The notes: a model not told the origin generated them from the letters alone. Counted from the stretch's first letter, positions 47,181-56,042 are shown. The stretch is 64,000 nt of DNA from an uncultured Clostridium sp. (GCA_934746015.1 CAKVEW010000009.1:47967-111966), one strand, 5' to 3'. Made by a program: numbers and translations.

Positions 47181-47214
47181 TTTTATTTCACAAAAATTAT
47201 TGATATGAAATAAA
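47181..47214. promoter_or_regulatory. RpiR-type operator candidate
   Basis: TTTATTTCA (47182-47190) and TGAAATAAA (47206-47214) form a perfect 9-bp inverted repeat with a 15-bp gap, flanking the -35 hexamer of the isomerase promoter. Nearly the same repeat is found at 17171-17207 ahead of the other PTS operon. Confidence 0.65.
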
Positions 47215-47228
47215 GTTTATATTATAAT
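47200..47228 (+). promoter_or_regulatory. Promoter of the isomerase-like gene
   Basis: TTGATA (47200-47205), 17-bp spacer, perfect TATAAT (47223-47228). The start codon is about 100 bp further on. Confidence 0.7.
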
Positions 47229-47331
47229 ATATATATACAATATGAAAATAGAATAGAACATATAACTTAATTAAATTACATTCAGTATTCTATTTAGTTA
47301 TAAATAAATTAATATTTAAGGAGGACGCTTT

Positions 47332-49158
47332 ATGAGCTTTTTATTTGATCCAGTAGATTACAATGACATGACAGCTATTAACAGACCTACTTTTAAGGAA
47401 GACTACTCAAAAGAAATAACCAATGGAAATGTAAAGATTGGGATGAATATTTCAGAAAATATCATTTCACTTACCAAAAAAAATGGGAAAGCAGTTATAC
47501 TAATTGAAGGCTACCCTACAACGAATTTCCAAAATATAATAAACCTTATTACTCCACATTTAACTGCTGAAGGATATACCTTTAACCTTTATAATATTGA
47601 AGATATATATAAGAGTGAAAAAGATATTGAAAAAATTCTAGAGCCAAACCTTCCTCCTAAATCTGAGGAAGATCCAGTAGCTCTCTATGGTAAAATTTAT
47701 GATGGAACCTTTAATGATTTCTTTGTTCTAGAAAAATATGATAACTTATATAATATAGTTAAAAATGCAGAATCAGGTATCCACATTATATATGGTCATG
47801 GTGCTGCTTCATCAAGTTTTCAAGATTTGAAAGATTTAATTATTTATTCAGATGTACCACATGCTGTCGCTTGTCTAAGAACTAAGAGGGGTGAATACTC
47901 AAATATTGGTGATAAATCTGCTAGGCCATTTAATGAAATTGTTAGAAGAAACTATTATGTGGATTACGAATTAGAAACTCAATTAAGAAGACAACTTATG
48001 GAAGACGATCTTATTGATAAATACATCTGCAACTCTAAGGAAGAAAACTTAATAATGTTAGAAAGGCATGCTTTTAATGGTATATTAAAAGAACTTACTA
48101 ATTACCCATTTAGATGTAAACCTATATATGTTCAAGGTATCTGGGGTGGAGAATTTATTAGAAAGGTTAGAAACTTGCCAGATGCTCCAAGCAATTATGC
48201 ATGGATTTTTGATTTCATACCAATGGAAGTTACAATATTAGTAGAATGCAATAATATTCTGTTAGAATTCCCATTCACTACATTCTATCAAAAATATCCT
48301 GTAGATATAATGGGCCAAAAATCTAAAGATACTTACGGAAGTTACTTCCCTATAAGGATCAACTATGATGATACTTTCCATAGTGATGGAAATATGTCAG
48401 TCCAAGTTCATCCTAATACTGCCTTTGTAAAAGAGCACTATAACGATTTAGGTGCTCAAGATGAAGCATATTACGTAATTGCTACAGGTCATAATGCTAG
48501 AACATATGTTGGATTCAATGAAGAGGCTGATACAGATGAATTCTTTAAACTCACAGCACAGTCAGAAAAAGATGGATCAGATGTTGATTATCAAAAATAT
48601 ATAAGCCATGTTCCTTCAGTTCCTGGAAGACAAATAATGCTTCCTTCAGGCACAATTCACTGTTCTGGTCAAAATCAATTTATTCTAGAATTAGGAAGCT
48701 TAACTGTCGGCTCTTACACTTATAAAATATATGATTATAATAGGAAAGATTCTGAAGGTAATAGACGTCCTATATTCAGTATCAATGGTAAGAAACTTAC
48801 AGATACAAGCAGAAGAACTAATTGGGTTAAAGAGAATATTGCCTTTGAACCTATTGAACTTGAAAAAGGTGAAGGGTACCGTGAATTATTAGTAGGAAGA
48901 ACTGATCTTATGTATTATGAAACAAGGACAGTGGAAATAGCTACAAATCACAAGTGTACCTTCAAAAATAACGGTCAATTTACTTTACTTACATTAGTTG
49001 ATGGAGAAAATACTAAGATTTACTCAAAAACTAATCCTGAGTTCTACTATAATCAGTCTTATTTGGATGTTGTAGTTGTACCTGCTTCCATTGATGAATA
49101 TGTAATAGAAAATACAGGATATCAACCTGTTGTTGTTCATAAAGCCCTTTTAAAATAA
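47332..49158 (+). CDS. Two-domain class I mannose-6-phosphate isomerase-like protein
   Basis: Cytoplasmic protein of 608 residues. The C-terminal part (about 270-608) is a cupin-type phosphomannose isomerase: metal ligands Gln358 and His360 in MSVQVHPNT, Glu378 in DEAYYVI, and His443 in GTIHCSG. The N-terminal 250 residues form an extra domain resembling a nucleoside-kinase-like P-loop fold, with a degenerate loop (LIEGYPTTN near 58-66) and VILIEG/HIIYGHG strands. It is divergent from the mannose-family PTS operon and shares its operator region, so it likely isomerises the imported sugar phosphate. AGGAGGACGC precedes the ATG. Confidence 0.85.
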   Translation: MSFLFDPVDYNDMTAINRPTFKEDYSKEITNGNVKIGMNISENIISLTKKNGKAVILIEGYPTTNFQNIINLITPHLTAEGYTFNLYNIEDIYKSEKDIEKILEPNLPPKSEEDPVALYGKIYDGTFNDFFVLEKYDNLYNIVKNAESGIHIIYGHGAASSSFQDLKDLIIYSDVPHAVACLRTKRGEYSNIGDKSARPFNEIVRRNYYVDYELETQLRRQLMEDDLIDKYICNSKEENLIMLERHAFNGILKELTNYPFRCKPIYVQGIWGGEFIRKVRNLPDAPSNYAWIFDFIPMEVTILVECNNILLEFPFTTFYQKYPVDIMGQKSKDTYGSYFPIRINYDDTFHSDGNMSVQVHPNTAFVKEHYNDLGAQDEAYYVIATGHNARTYVGFNEEADTDEFFKLTAQSEKDGSDVDYQKYISHVPSVPGRQIMLPSGTIHCSGQNQFILELGSLTVGSYTYKIYDYNRKDSEGNRRPIFSINGKKLTDTSRRTNWVKENIAFEPIELEKGEGYRELLVGRTDLMYYETRTVEIATNHKCTFKNNGQFTLLTLVDGENTKIYSKTNPEFYYNQSYLDVVVVPASIDEYVIENTGYQPVVVHKALLK

Positions 49159-49268
49159 TTAAAAATAGCTAGGACACTTTCTTATAACTTTTAGTTAGCT
49201 TTATAAATGTATATGTAATAAGCTCACTAATATACTACCAATTATTATAGCTATCACTCTAAAAAAAC

Positions 49269-49308
49269 ACACCTCAAATGTTAAGTAATATTTTAGCATT
49301 TGAGGTGT
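49269..49308. terminator. Terminator of the isomerase-like gene
   Basis: ACACCTCAAATG and CATTTGAGGTGT arms form a 12-bp perfect stem, followed by a T-run. A-run upstream makes it work in both directions. Confidence 0.88.
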
Positions 49309-49652
49309 ATTTTTTAATGGTTTAAGGAATAATAACTTATGTTATTTAGCAATTGCTAACTGCCTATTGCTTTCATATGGCAGACTTAACCTACTAATAA
49401 GTTTATTTACTGTTTATTATATCTTTCTTGTTACTTTTCAGAAATTAAATATACACAGAATTCCAATTTCTAATTATATAATAAATAGTTCTTGTATATT
49501 GCATCTAGCTATGCTACAAGATTTATCACAACTAAAAGTATATTATTTCTGCAAAATACATATAAACATCTCAAATGGTATCACCTGTAGTATACATTAT
49601 ATACTAGTGTGTAGTGATTACATTTTGTTCTTTTATATAGATATAATAAAAA
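49309..49652. other. Gap between convergent genes
   Basis: This 344-bp stretch lies between the isomerase terminator and the RpiR stop codon. It has a 14-bp palindrome (TTAGCAATTGCTAA, 49346-49359). A plus-strand frame of 100 codons from 49367 is Ile/Tyr/Cys-rich, lacks a ribosome binding site and is not accepted. No other feature was found. Confidence 0.45.
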
Positions 49653-50495
49653 TCATAACTCATTTTTGAAAAAATCATTTAATCTATCAATAAAAGTTTC
49701 AGCATTAACTGCATTTTGTCTTGCTATTCCTAAAAAAAGCATATCAAGTATAAATAGTTGACCATACCTAGAAAAAATAGCAGATAGCCTAGTTCTATTC
49801 AATTCTGTACTAGGGACTACAAGGTTTAAATCTGCCAACTCCTCTAAAGAAGTTTTTGCATTCTTAGTTATAGCTATACACTTAGCCCCTCTTTTTTTTG
49901 CAAGTTTTAATTCCGAATTAGTCTCTTTAGTTTCCCCACTAAAAGAAATTGCGATTGCTACATCTTTATCAGTTATTAATCTTGTATTATGACGACTTAT
50001 AATACTATCAAAATTGAAGACACATTTCTTCTGCATACGTATAAGCTTAAGTTGAAAATCTTGAGCTATAATTGCAGATGCTCCAATCCCGAATATATAA
50101 ACTGTATCTGCTTTTTCAATCAATTCAATAGCTTTCTTAAAAGTCTCAAGTTCATTAACCTTAAGAATGTCTTCACAAACCTTAACAATATTGTTTATTA
50201 TGTTTGTTGGAAGCGTATCAAAGCAGTCTACCCAATTAAGAATTTCTTCTGTATTATTAATACTCTCTTTTTCATTTATACTAGCAAGGCTGATCTTCAA
50301 CTCATTAAAGGACATATTACAATATTTTTTTACAAATCTAGAAATAGATGATGGAGATATATTTAACTGTTCAGCTGTTTTATGAATATTTGCTCCTACT
50401 ATTTCTGAAGTATTGTTTATTATATAACTAGCTATTATTTTCTCTGTTGTCGACATTTTATTATAATTTTTTTCTAAGAAATATAAAATCTCCAT
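49653..50495 (-). CDS. RpiR/MurR-family transcriptional regulator
   Basis: Regulator of 280 residues. The N-terminal HTH_6 domain (about 1-77) includes AEQLNISPSSISRFVKKY near 39-56. The SIS sugar-phosphate-binding domain occupies about 120-260, with YIFGIGASAII near 131 and the ISFSGETKETNSEL motif near 182-195. It sits next to the PTS and isomerase locus and is likely the regulator of the TTTTATTTCA/TGAAATAAA sites. The ATG at 50495 is preceded by GAAAGGAAATGG; the TTG at 50510 lies in that site. Confidence 0.9.
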   Translation of the reverse strand: MEILYFLEKNYNKMSTTEKIIASYIINNTSEIVGANIHKTAEQLNISPSSISRFVKKYCNMSFNELKISLASINEKESINNTEEILNWVDCFDTLPTNIINNIVKVCEDILKVNELETFKKAIELIEKADTVYIFGIGASAIIAQDFQLKLIRMQKKCVFNFDSIISRHNTRLITDKDVAIAISFSGETKETNSELKLAKKRGAKCIAITKNAKTSLEELADLNLVVPSTELNRTRLSAIFSRYGQLFILDMLFLGIARQNAVNAETFIDRLNDFFKNEL

Positions 50496-51061
50496 ACCAT
50501 TTCCTTTCAATACACATTTAAGTTTAATTAATTTACTATATTCGCTACACTAGTTAAAATTACAACTGAATAAATTCTAACATTTTATTTTCACCTTAAT
50601 ATATAGTATCAAATCATCTGTGATACATAAAATGTTAACGTTCACTAGATATTCTATCAAAAAAGTTGTTGTTTCAAAAGATTTCTTTATAATTCATTAT
50701 ACAATCGTTTATAAAATTTACAAGAAAATCATTCACTTTGAAACCAAAAATAAAGAAATATATTAGATTTGTTTAAAAGAATTTTATTGTTATTTATTTA
50801 ATACTTTTTTCCGCGATCTTATTATTGCATTATTTGATAAAGTTTTAAATATTACCCCAAATTTTATTTCTATTTAATTTAAAATACATCTTTTTTCTTT
50901 TATTTGCAATAATTTTTATTATTTTTTTCGTTTTTCTGTTGACAATTTAATAACTCTTAACTTTCCATTTAACAGTATAACTATTTTATATTTTTATTGT
51001 CTTTGTAAGTTTTCTAAAAAATAAAAAAGGATAGTTTTTCATAATATTCAATATTAAAAAT
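50496..51061. other. AT-rich leader region of the RpiR gene
   Basis: This 566-bp gap lies between the RpiR gene and the pgi terminator. It contains a nested inverted repeat (50579-50636) described separately and a cre-like sequence at about 50631-50644 (TGTTAACGTTCACT, two mismatches to the CcpA consensus). No ORF or known riboswitch was recognised. Confidence 0.4.
50579..50636. repeat. Nested inverted repeat upstream of the RpiR gene
   Basis: Outer 10-bp arms AACATTTTAT (50579-50588) and ATAAAATGTT (50627-50636); inner 6-bp arms GTATCA (50606-50611) and TGATAC (50621-50626). It lies about 85-140 bp ahead of the RpiR start and could be its operator or an RNA structure. Confidence 0.5.
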
Positions 51062-51101
51062 AGAGTATATAAATACTAGTTTTGTTGCATTTATATACTC
51101 T
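51062..51101 (-). terminator. Terminator of pgi
   Basis: A 13-bp perfect stem (51062-51074 with 51089-51101) with a 14-nt loop, followed on the minus strand by ATTTTTAAT. It starts 13 bp after the pgi stop. Confidence 0.85.
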
Positions 51102-51113
51102 ATTATATTTCAA

Positions 51114-52469
51114 TTATTTTAATTTAGCTTCTAATTCTGCTTTTAATTCTTCGAAGCCTGGCTTTCCAAGTAAAGCAAACATGTTTTTCTTGTATGCTTC
51201 AACTCCTGGTTGGTCAAATGGATTAACTCCTAATAAGTATCCACTTATTCCACAAGCTTTTTCAAAGAAGTAAACCATATATCCGAAGTAATAAGGACTA
51301 AGTTCTGGAATATTTAACACCATGTTTGGAACTCCGCCATCGTTATGAGCTAATAAAGTTCCATTAAAGGCTTGCTTATTAACAAAATCAATAGTTTTTC
51401 CAGCTAAGAAGTTTAATCCATCTAAGTTACCATCAACTTCTTCAATAGAAACTTCTCTCTTAGCTTTTTCTACATTTAGAACAGTTTCAAATAATATTCT
51501 GTTACCTTCTTGGATAAATTGACCCATTGAGTGTAAATCAGTAGAGAAATCAACTGCTGCAGGGAAAATTCCTTTTTGATCTTTTCCTTCTGATTCTCCG
51601 AATAATTGCTTCCACCATTCATTGAAATAGTGTAATCCTGGTTCGTAGTTAACTAAGATTTCTATGTTCTTTCCTTTATTATATAGTATATTTCTCATTG
51701 CTGCATATTTGTAGCAATCATTGTTCATAAAATCATCAGTTGCATATGCTTCTCTAGCATCAGTAGCGCCTTGCATCATTTCATCTATGCTAATTCCAGC
51801 TACTGCTATTGGTAATAATCCAACTGCTGTTAATACTGAAAATCTTCCACCTACATCATCTGGAATTACAAATGTTTCATATCCCATTTCATCAGCTAAT
51901 GATTTTAAAGCTCCTCTGCTCTTGTCAGTTGTAGCAAATATTCTTTCTTTTGCTCCATCAACACCATATTTCTTTTCCATATAATCTTTAAATACTCTAA
52001 ATGCTATTGCAGGTTCAGTTGTAGTACCTGATTTAGAAATAACATTTACGCTTATATCTAAACCTTCTATAGCATCTAAAAGATCAGATAAGTATGTTGA
52101 ACTAATATTATTTCCAACAAAGAATACTTGTGGAGTTTCTCTCTTATTTTTTCCTAAAACATTATAAAAGTTGCTATTTAACATTTCTATAGCAGCTCTT
52201 GGACCTAAATATGATCCACCTATTCCTATAACTATTAAAGCATCTGAATTTTTCTTTATTTTTTCAGCTGCATTTTTTATTCTTTCAAATTCATTTCTGT
52301 CGTAGTTTATTGGTAAATCTAACCACCCTAAAAAGTCATTTCCTGCACCTGTTCCATTTATAAGAGTATTATGTGCACTTTTAACCATTGCTTCCATATT
52401 AGCTAGTTCTTGATCTAATTTTACATATGGTTCTACTTTAGATAAATCTAGTCTTAAACCTTTATTCAT
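51114..52469 (-). CDS. pgi: Glucose-6-phosphate isomerase
   Basis: Glycolytic isomerase interconverting glucose-6-phosphate and fructose-6-phosphate, 451 residues as in other Firmicutes. Segments include [14 protein letters not shown] near 80-93, [17 protein letters not shown] near 140-156, and the SMGQFIQEG substrate loop near 315-323 containing the base region. The gene is alone, with its own terminator. TGGAGGTTAAAATTA precedes the ATG. Confidence 0.97.
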   Translation of the reverse strand: MNKGLRLDLSKVEPYVKLDQELANMEAMVKSAHNTLINGTGAGNDFLGWLDLPINYDRNEFERIKNAAEKIKKNSDALIVIGIGGSYLGPRAAIEMLNSNFYNVLGKNKRETPQVFFVGNNISSTYLSDLLDAIEGLDISVNVISKSGTTTEPAIAFRVFKDYMEKKYGVDGAKERIFATTDKSRGALKSLADEMGYETFVIPDDVGGRFSVLTAVGLLPIAVAGISIDEMMQGATDAREAYATDDFMNNDCYKYAAMRNILYNKGKNIEILVNYEPGLHYFNEWWKQLFGESEGKDQKGIFPAAVDFSTDLHSMGQFIQEGNRILFETVLNVEKAKREVSIEEVDGNLDGLNFLAGKTIDFVNKQAFNGTLLAHNDGGVPNMVLNIPELSPYYFGYMVYFFEKACGISGYLLGVNPFDQPGVEAYKKNMFALLGKPGFEELKAELEAKLK

Positions 52470-52778
52470 TAATTTTAACCTCCAAATCTTTCTAGGAATT
52501 TTTGTCGATTTATTCTACTACATTATACCATAGTTTGATTTATATAATAAAATTTTTTTCTAAAAATATAGTATTTTGTAGAATTATATAAAATTTCATT
52601 AAAAATATTATCCTTTTATATTATGCCCCTTTCTTATAAATTATAATTGAATTGATTACTTAACATTATGAAATAAGAAAATTAAATACCTATTCATTTT
52701 TTCTCAGTTATAAAAAACACTCTTATATAAAAAAACTTAAAAATTAAAGAAGCTGTCTTAGACAGCTCCTTTAAAATA
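52470..52778. other. Intergenic region with amidase terminator
   Basis: This 309-bp AT-rich gap contains the pgi promoter side at its left and the amidase terminator at 52749-52769. No ORF or other site was recognised. Confidence 0.45.
52749..52769 (-). terminator. Terminator of the amidase gene
   Basis: AGCTGTC and GACAGCT arms closing a 3-nt loop, followed on the minus strand by TTTAATTTTTAAG. Member of the recurrent GGAGCTGT hairpin group. Confidence 0.8.
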
Positions 52779-53600
52779 TTATGCTAAAATTAAGTCTTTT
52801 AGGTAAACCCAGCTAGTTATTTCTTTTAACAAAGCTTTATTATCTGTTATTTGACTAACTGTATAAGTTTCTTGCTTAACCCACTCTGGAATTGTTTCAC
52901 CTGTAGCATAGTTAGTTCCAACTACTTTTACCTTAGATCCTACTACTATAGTTCCTGTTGTTGGATATACCTTTACACCATTACTATTAAAAACGCTATA
53001 GCCAGGATTTGCATCTGCACAATCTATTGCATTTTGCAAGTTACTAAACGCTCCTAATTGTGAGGCAGAATCCGCCCATGTTTTCCTAACTCTATACAAT
53101 TCAGTTGTTGGTGGATTTAAGTTATCTATTTCAGCTTGAATTATATTTAAGAATCTTTGCCATCCCATGTCTAATGTTCTATGAGGACAATATTTTCCAC
53201 TAAAATCTTGGTGTTTTTTTACATTACTTATTGTCCATCCATATTGTTTTAATAATGCTGCAACTTCTTTTGCTGCTCTTTTTTCTGCATTAATAAATCT
53301 ATCTCCTCCTGATTTTGAATAACAGATTTCTACTCCTATATAATATCTGTTACCCTCACCACTTCCTCCATCTCCAGCATGCCAACCATTGCGATTTAGT
53401 GGTAGTCCTAAAATTGCTTCATTATCATCTACCGCAATATGGAAAGATGTGGAGTTAGTATTAGTTTGCATATAAGAAATCTCGTTTGATGCAGAAGCAT
53501 CATTTGCAGTGTTGTGAATACATATACCCTTTGGTGTCATTGAATAAGGGCATTTTAAGCTATACTTGTCTGATGAAATAAGTCTTTGAATTAAAGCCAT
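52779..53600 (-). CDS. Endolysin-like N-acetylmuramoyl-L-alanine amidase
   Basis: Peptidoglycan amidase of 273 residues. The Amidase_2 domain (about 1-160) has zinc ligands His29 in CIHNTA and a His/Cys pair in HQDFSGKYCPHR near 128-139, plus the RNGWHAGDGG loop near 68. A middle SPOR-like repeat (YRVRKTWADSASQLGAFSNL near 169-188) and a C-terminal SH3-like domain bind the wall. There is no signal peptide. This layout is that of clostridial phage endolysins, but no holin or other phage gene is nearby, so it is a domesticated or orphan lysin. Confidence 0.9.
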   Translation of the reverse strand: MALIQRLISSDKYSLKCPYSMTPKGICIHNTANDASASNEISYMQTNTNSTSFHIAVDDNEAILGLPLNRNGWHAGDGGSGEGNRYYIGVEICYSKSGGDRFINAEKRAAKEVAALLKQYGWTISNVKKHQDFSGKYCPHRTLDMGWQRFLNIIQAEIDNLNPPTTELYRVRKTWADSASQLGAFSNLQNAIDCADANPGYSVFNSNGVKVYPTTGTIVVGSKVKVVGTNYATGETIPEWVKQETYTVSQITDNKALLKEITSWVYLKDLILA

Positions 53601-53765
53601 TTAAAATCCTCTCCTTTTTTATTTTAATTTTTTTAGAAAGTACCTTCCTCATCTATTACATACGTAATACAAAAGTCTTTTTTAAAAAATTTTTAAATAA
53701 AATTTTCCATTTAAATATTTATGTTACAATCATATTAATTTAAAGTTTAAAAGGGAGAAAAATTT

Positions 53766-54188
53766 ATGAATATAATAATAAAAAAAGACTGTTCTAATAT
53801 TGATTGGAAGGAAGTTAAAAATATTATAAAAACAGTAGGAATGTCTTGTGTAGATGAAGAAATACATAAAAAATCCTTTGAAAATAGTTATACTGTAGTT
53901 TTCATCTTTGATGAAGAAAAGTTAATAGGCTTTGGTAGAGCTATTTCAGATGGTTTCCGTCAATCTGCCATATATGATGTTGCTATTTTGCCAGAATACC
54001 AAGGTCTTGGTATAGGTAAATTAATTATTGAAAATATAGTGAATAATACACCTACATGCAATTTTATTCTTTATGCATCTCCTGGTAAAGAAGGATTCTA
54101 TGAATCTCTTGGATTTAGCAAATTAAAAACTGGCATGGGACTATTCGTAAACATGGAAAGAATGAAATCTAGAAACTTTATTGAATAA
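53766..54188 (+). CDS. GNAT acetyltransferase
   Basis: Small acetyltransferase of 140 residues. The acetyl-CoA loop is LPEYQGLGIGKLIIENIV near 78-95, preceded by the IYDVAIL strand, with a C-terminal PGKEGFYESLGF element near 107-118. Substrate unknown. AAAAGGGAG precedes the ATG. Divergent from the amidase gene. Confidence 0.92.
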   Translation: MNIIIKKDCSNIDWKEVKNIIKTVGMSCVDEEIHKKSFENSYTVVFIFDEEKLIGFGRAISDGFRQSAIYDVAILPEYQGLGIGKLIIENIVNNTPTCNFILYASPGKEGFYESLGFSKLKTGMGLFVNMERMKSRNFIE

Positions 54189-54328
54189 ACTTGAATATAA
54201 ATATTATATGTGTGCTTAAGAAAGAAATTTATATATAACACTAGTAACAATTATAATCAAATATACATATTATAGAATATGTGCATTGTAGTTATAAGTG
54301 TACAAATATAATTTGGAGATGTATTAGC

Positions 54329-55063
54329 ATGACTTATAGTTATACAAATGATAATTGGGTTTTCTATACTGATGACAAAAAGGAAGATAAAAAGGACAAC
54401 TGCTGTAGAGAAAGAGAAGAAGACCACTGTAAAGATAGAGAAGAAGATAAGAAGAGAAAAGATGAATATTTCTGTAAATGCTATAGAAAAGAAGAAGAGA
54501 AAAAAGAAGAAGATCACTGTAGATGTCCTAGAAATCACTATGAAGAAAAATGTCATGAAGATGATAGAAAGAAAGATTCTTTTAAACTTTGTTGTAAATG
54601 CTACAAGAAAGAAGAAGAGAAAAAAGATAGAGACTGTGATGAAGATAGAAAAGATCATCACGACTATTGTAAGTGTCAAAGACCTAGAAAAGAAAAAGAA
54701 TGTCATGAAGATGATAGAAAAAAAGATTCTTTTAAACTTTGTTGTAAATGCTACAAAAAAGAAGAAGAGAAAAAAGAAGAATGTCGTGAAGAGAAAAGAG
54801 ATCATCATGACTACTGTAAATGTCCTTCAAGACCTAGAGAAGAGAAAGATTGTTACGAAGAGAAAAAGGAAAAAGATGAATATTTCTGCAAATGCTACAG
54901 AAGAGAAGATCATGAAGATAAAAAAGATAATCGCTGTAGAAGACATGAAGATGAAAAAGATAACTGCTGTAGAAGACATGAAGATAGGAAAGATGACTAT
55001 TCTTATGAAGATTTCTTTAAGTGGTGCAAACGTAACAATGAAGAATCAAGAAGATATAGATAG
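54329..55063 (+). CDS. Cys-rich, highly charged repeat protein
   Basis: Unrecognised 244-residue protein built almost wholly of Lys, Glu, Asp, Arg, His, Cys and Tyr. Its units recur: KLCCKCYKKEEEKK appears twice, DEYFCKCYR twice, DHHDYCKC twice, and RCRRHED/CCRRHED near the end. About 30 Cys occur, often as CC or CKC. There is no signal peptide or hydrophobic helix. This composition recalls Cys-rich spore coat or exosporium proteins that cross-link by disulfides, but that is inference. The GGAG 10 bases before the ATG at 54329 sets the start. A strong terminator follows. The product is preferred over alternative frames because its start has a ribosome binding site. Confidence 0.7.
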   Translation: MTYSYTNDNWVFYTDDKKEDKKDNCCREREEDHCKDREEDKKRKDEYFCKCYRKEEEKKEEDHCRCPRNHYEEKCHEDDRKKDSFKLCCKCYKKEEEKKDRDCDEDRKDHHDYCKCQRPRKEKECHEDDRKKDSFKLCCKCYKKEEEKKEECREEKRDHHDYCKCPSRPREEKDCYEEKKEKDEYFCKCYRREDHEDKKDNRCRRHEDEKDNCCRRHEDRKDDYSYEDFFKWCKRNNEESRRYR

Positions 55064-55116
55064 GAGTTTATATTTTTTGTTATTATTTTATTAAAAATTG
55101 CTTAAAATAAAATTTT

Positions 55117-55156
55117 GAGCTATATCTAATTCTTTAAAGGTAATTAGATATAGCTC
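55117..55156 (+). terminator. Terminator of the Cys-rich protein gene
   Basis: A 15-bp perfect stem (55117-55131 with 55142-55156) with a 10-nt loop and TTTT behind it. Confidence 0.9.
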
Positions 55157-55197
55157 TTTTACATACTAAATCTTAAGTAGTTCTGTATAAAAAAATA

Positions 55198-55215
55198 GAG
55201 CTGCCACAACAGCTC
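55198..55215 (-). terminator. Terminator of the ymaF-like gene
   Basis: GAGCTG and CAGCTC arms with a 6-nt loop, followed on the minus strand by TATTTTTTT. Confidence 0.75.
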
Positions 55216-55325
55216 CATATTAAAATGTAGAATTTAAAATATAAAATTATTCATTATATATTTTGTGGCAACCCTGTCTTTTAATATTATTATTCTTGAA
55301 AAATTATTTTATTACATAGATATTT

Positions 55326-55733
55326 CTAACAATATTCACTGTCACCTATAGGATTTTCAATTAAAGTTGCAATCCTAAACATATGCCTATGACCATCACT
55401 ATCTCTTGTACAAGCAAATACATAATGAACATGCCTTGCGCCATTTCCTACTGGTATTGCTGGACCTGTACATACATCAATAACATGAAAATGATCATTA
55501 AAATTATCTGTTCTAGTTACTATTCTGTGAAGATGACTTTCTCTACCAGTACTATCTTTGCATAGAATTCCTTCTCCAGTAACTCCTGCAAAACGATGAT
55601 TATGAACTTCATTAGTTCTTTCTCCAACTATTTTTGTACTACCAAGAAATTCATGAACGTGTCTTAAATTTTCTTTCTCACATCTTTGTCCCTCACATCT
55701 TTGTCCCTCATATCTTTGTTCCTCACATCCCAT
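55326..55733 (-). CDS. YmaF family protein
   Basis: His-rich protein of 135 residues of the YmaF family, whose role is unknown. The core shows regularly spaced His (LRHVHEF, VHNHRF, SHLHRIV, DHFHVID, ARHVHYVF, DGHRHMF), a pattern that suggests metal binding or a beta-helix-like fold. Residues 4-19 are a short tandem repeat (EQRYEGQRCEGQRCE) encoded by about three copies of a 15-bp unit at 55683-55728. It lies convergent to the Cys-rich protein gene; both may belong to a spore or surface layer, which is inferred. The ATG follows a GGAAGGGGTTAAGG site. Confidence 0.85.
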   Translation of the reverse strand: MGCEEQRYEGQRCEGQRCEKENLRHVHEFLGSTKIVGERTNEVHNHRFAGVTGEGILCKDSTGRESHLHRIVTRTDNFNDHFHVIDVCTGPAIPVGNGARHVHYVFACTRDSDGHRHMFRIATLIENPIGDSEYC

Positions 55734-56042
55734 GACCTTAACCCCTTCCTCTTTTGTTGTATAATATATAATCTTTTGTACATAATATATACTATTTTTC
55801 TATCATTGATTTTGTTACTATTTTTTAAATTAAAAACCTAGAAACTATAGTCAATATATTCTCTCTACTCTTCAATAGGTTATTAATAGTATTTTTCTCC
55901 TTGCAAATCCTGCTTCCACAGATGCAAGGCCAAGATTCATAAAAAATAGTAAAATTCCTTGTCAATATATTAAATATTGAACAAATTTTGTAAACATTTT
56001 ATAATTATATTGTATATTTTTAATTGTATGGAGGTATATAAT
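55734..56042. other. Divergent intergenic region
   Basis: This 309-bp gap separates the leftward ymaF-like gene from the rightward lipoprotein gene and should hold both promoters. No distinct structure was recognised. Confidence 0.4.

Larger units (their letters stand above)
46938..47331. promoter_or_regulatory. Divergent control region of the mannose-family PTS locus
   Basis: This 394-bp region lies between the leftward PTS operon and the rightward isomerase gene. It holds the rightward promoter at 47200-47228 and the inverted repeat at 47181-47214. A further TTTTATTTCA copy lies at 47085-47094, and a related ATTATTTCATTTCA stretch at about 47056-47069. The cluster of these half-sites suggests cooperative repression of both directions by an RpiR-type protein. 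Confidence 0.6.
55064..55325. other. Convergent intergenic region with two terminators
   Basis: Contains the rightward terminator at 55117-55156, the leftward one at 55198-55215, and a weak copy of the heptad-type repeat near 55224-55250 (ATGTAGA, ATTTAAA, ATATAAA). Nothing else was recognised. Confidence 0.5.

Noticed and set aside
49367-49669. 100-codon plus-strand ORF between the isomerase gene and the RpiR gene
   Set aside because: Runs into the RpiR gene from the opposite strand, lacks a ribosome binding site and has a composition typical of translated AT-rich spacer.
52851-53057. Plus-strand ORF inside the amidase gene
   Set aside because: Antisense shadow with Cys/Tyr-rich composition; no start signal.
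54257-54808. Minus-strand Phe-rich ORF opposite the Cys-rich gene
   Set aside because: A mirror of the GAA/AAA-rich coding strand; it gives a poly-Phe sequence and has no start signal.
54348-55094. Alternative plus-strand frame across the Cys-rich gene
   Set aside because: Encodes a Lys/Met/Ile-rich product caused by GA-rich repeats. The frame starting at 54329 has a ribosome binding site and regular Cys repeats, so it is preferred.
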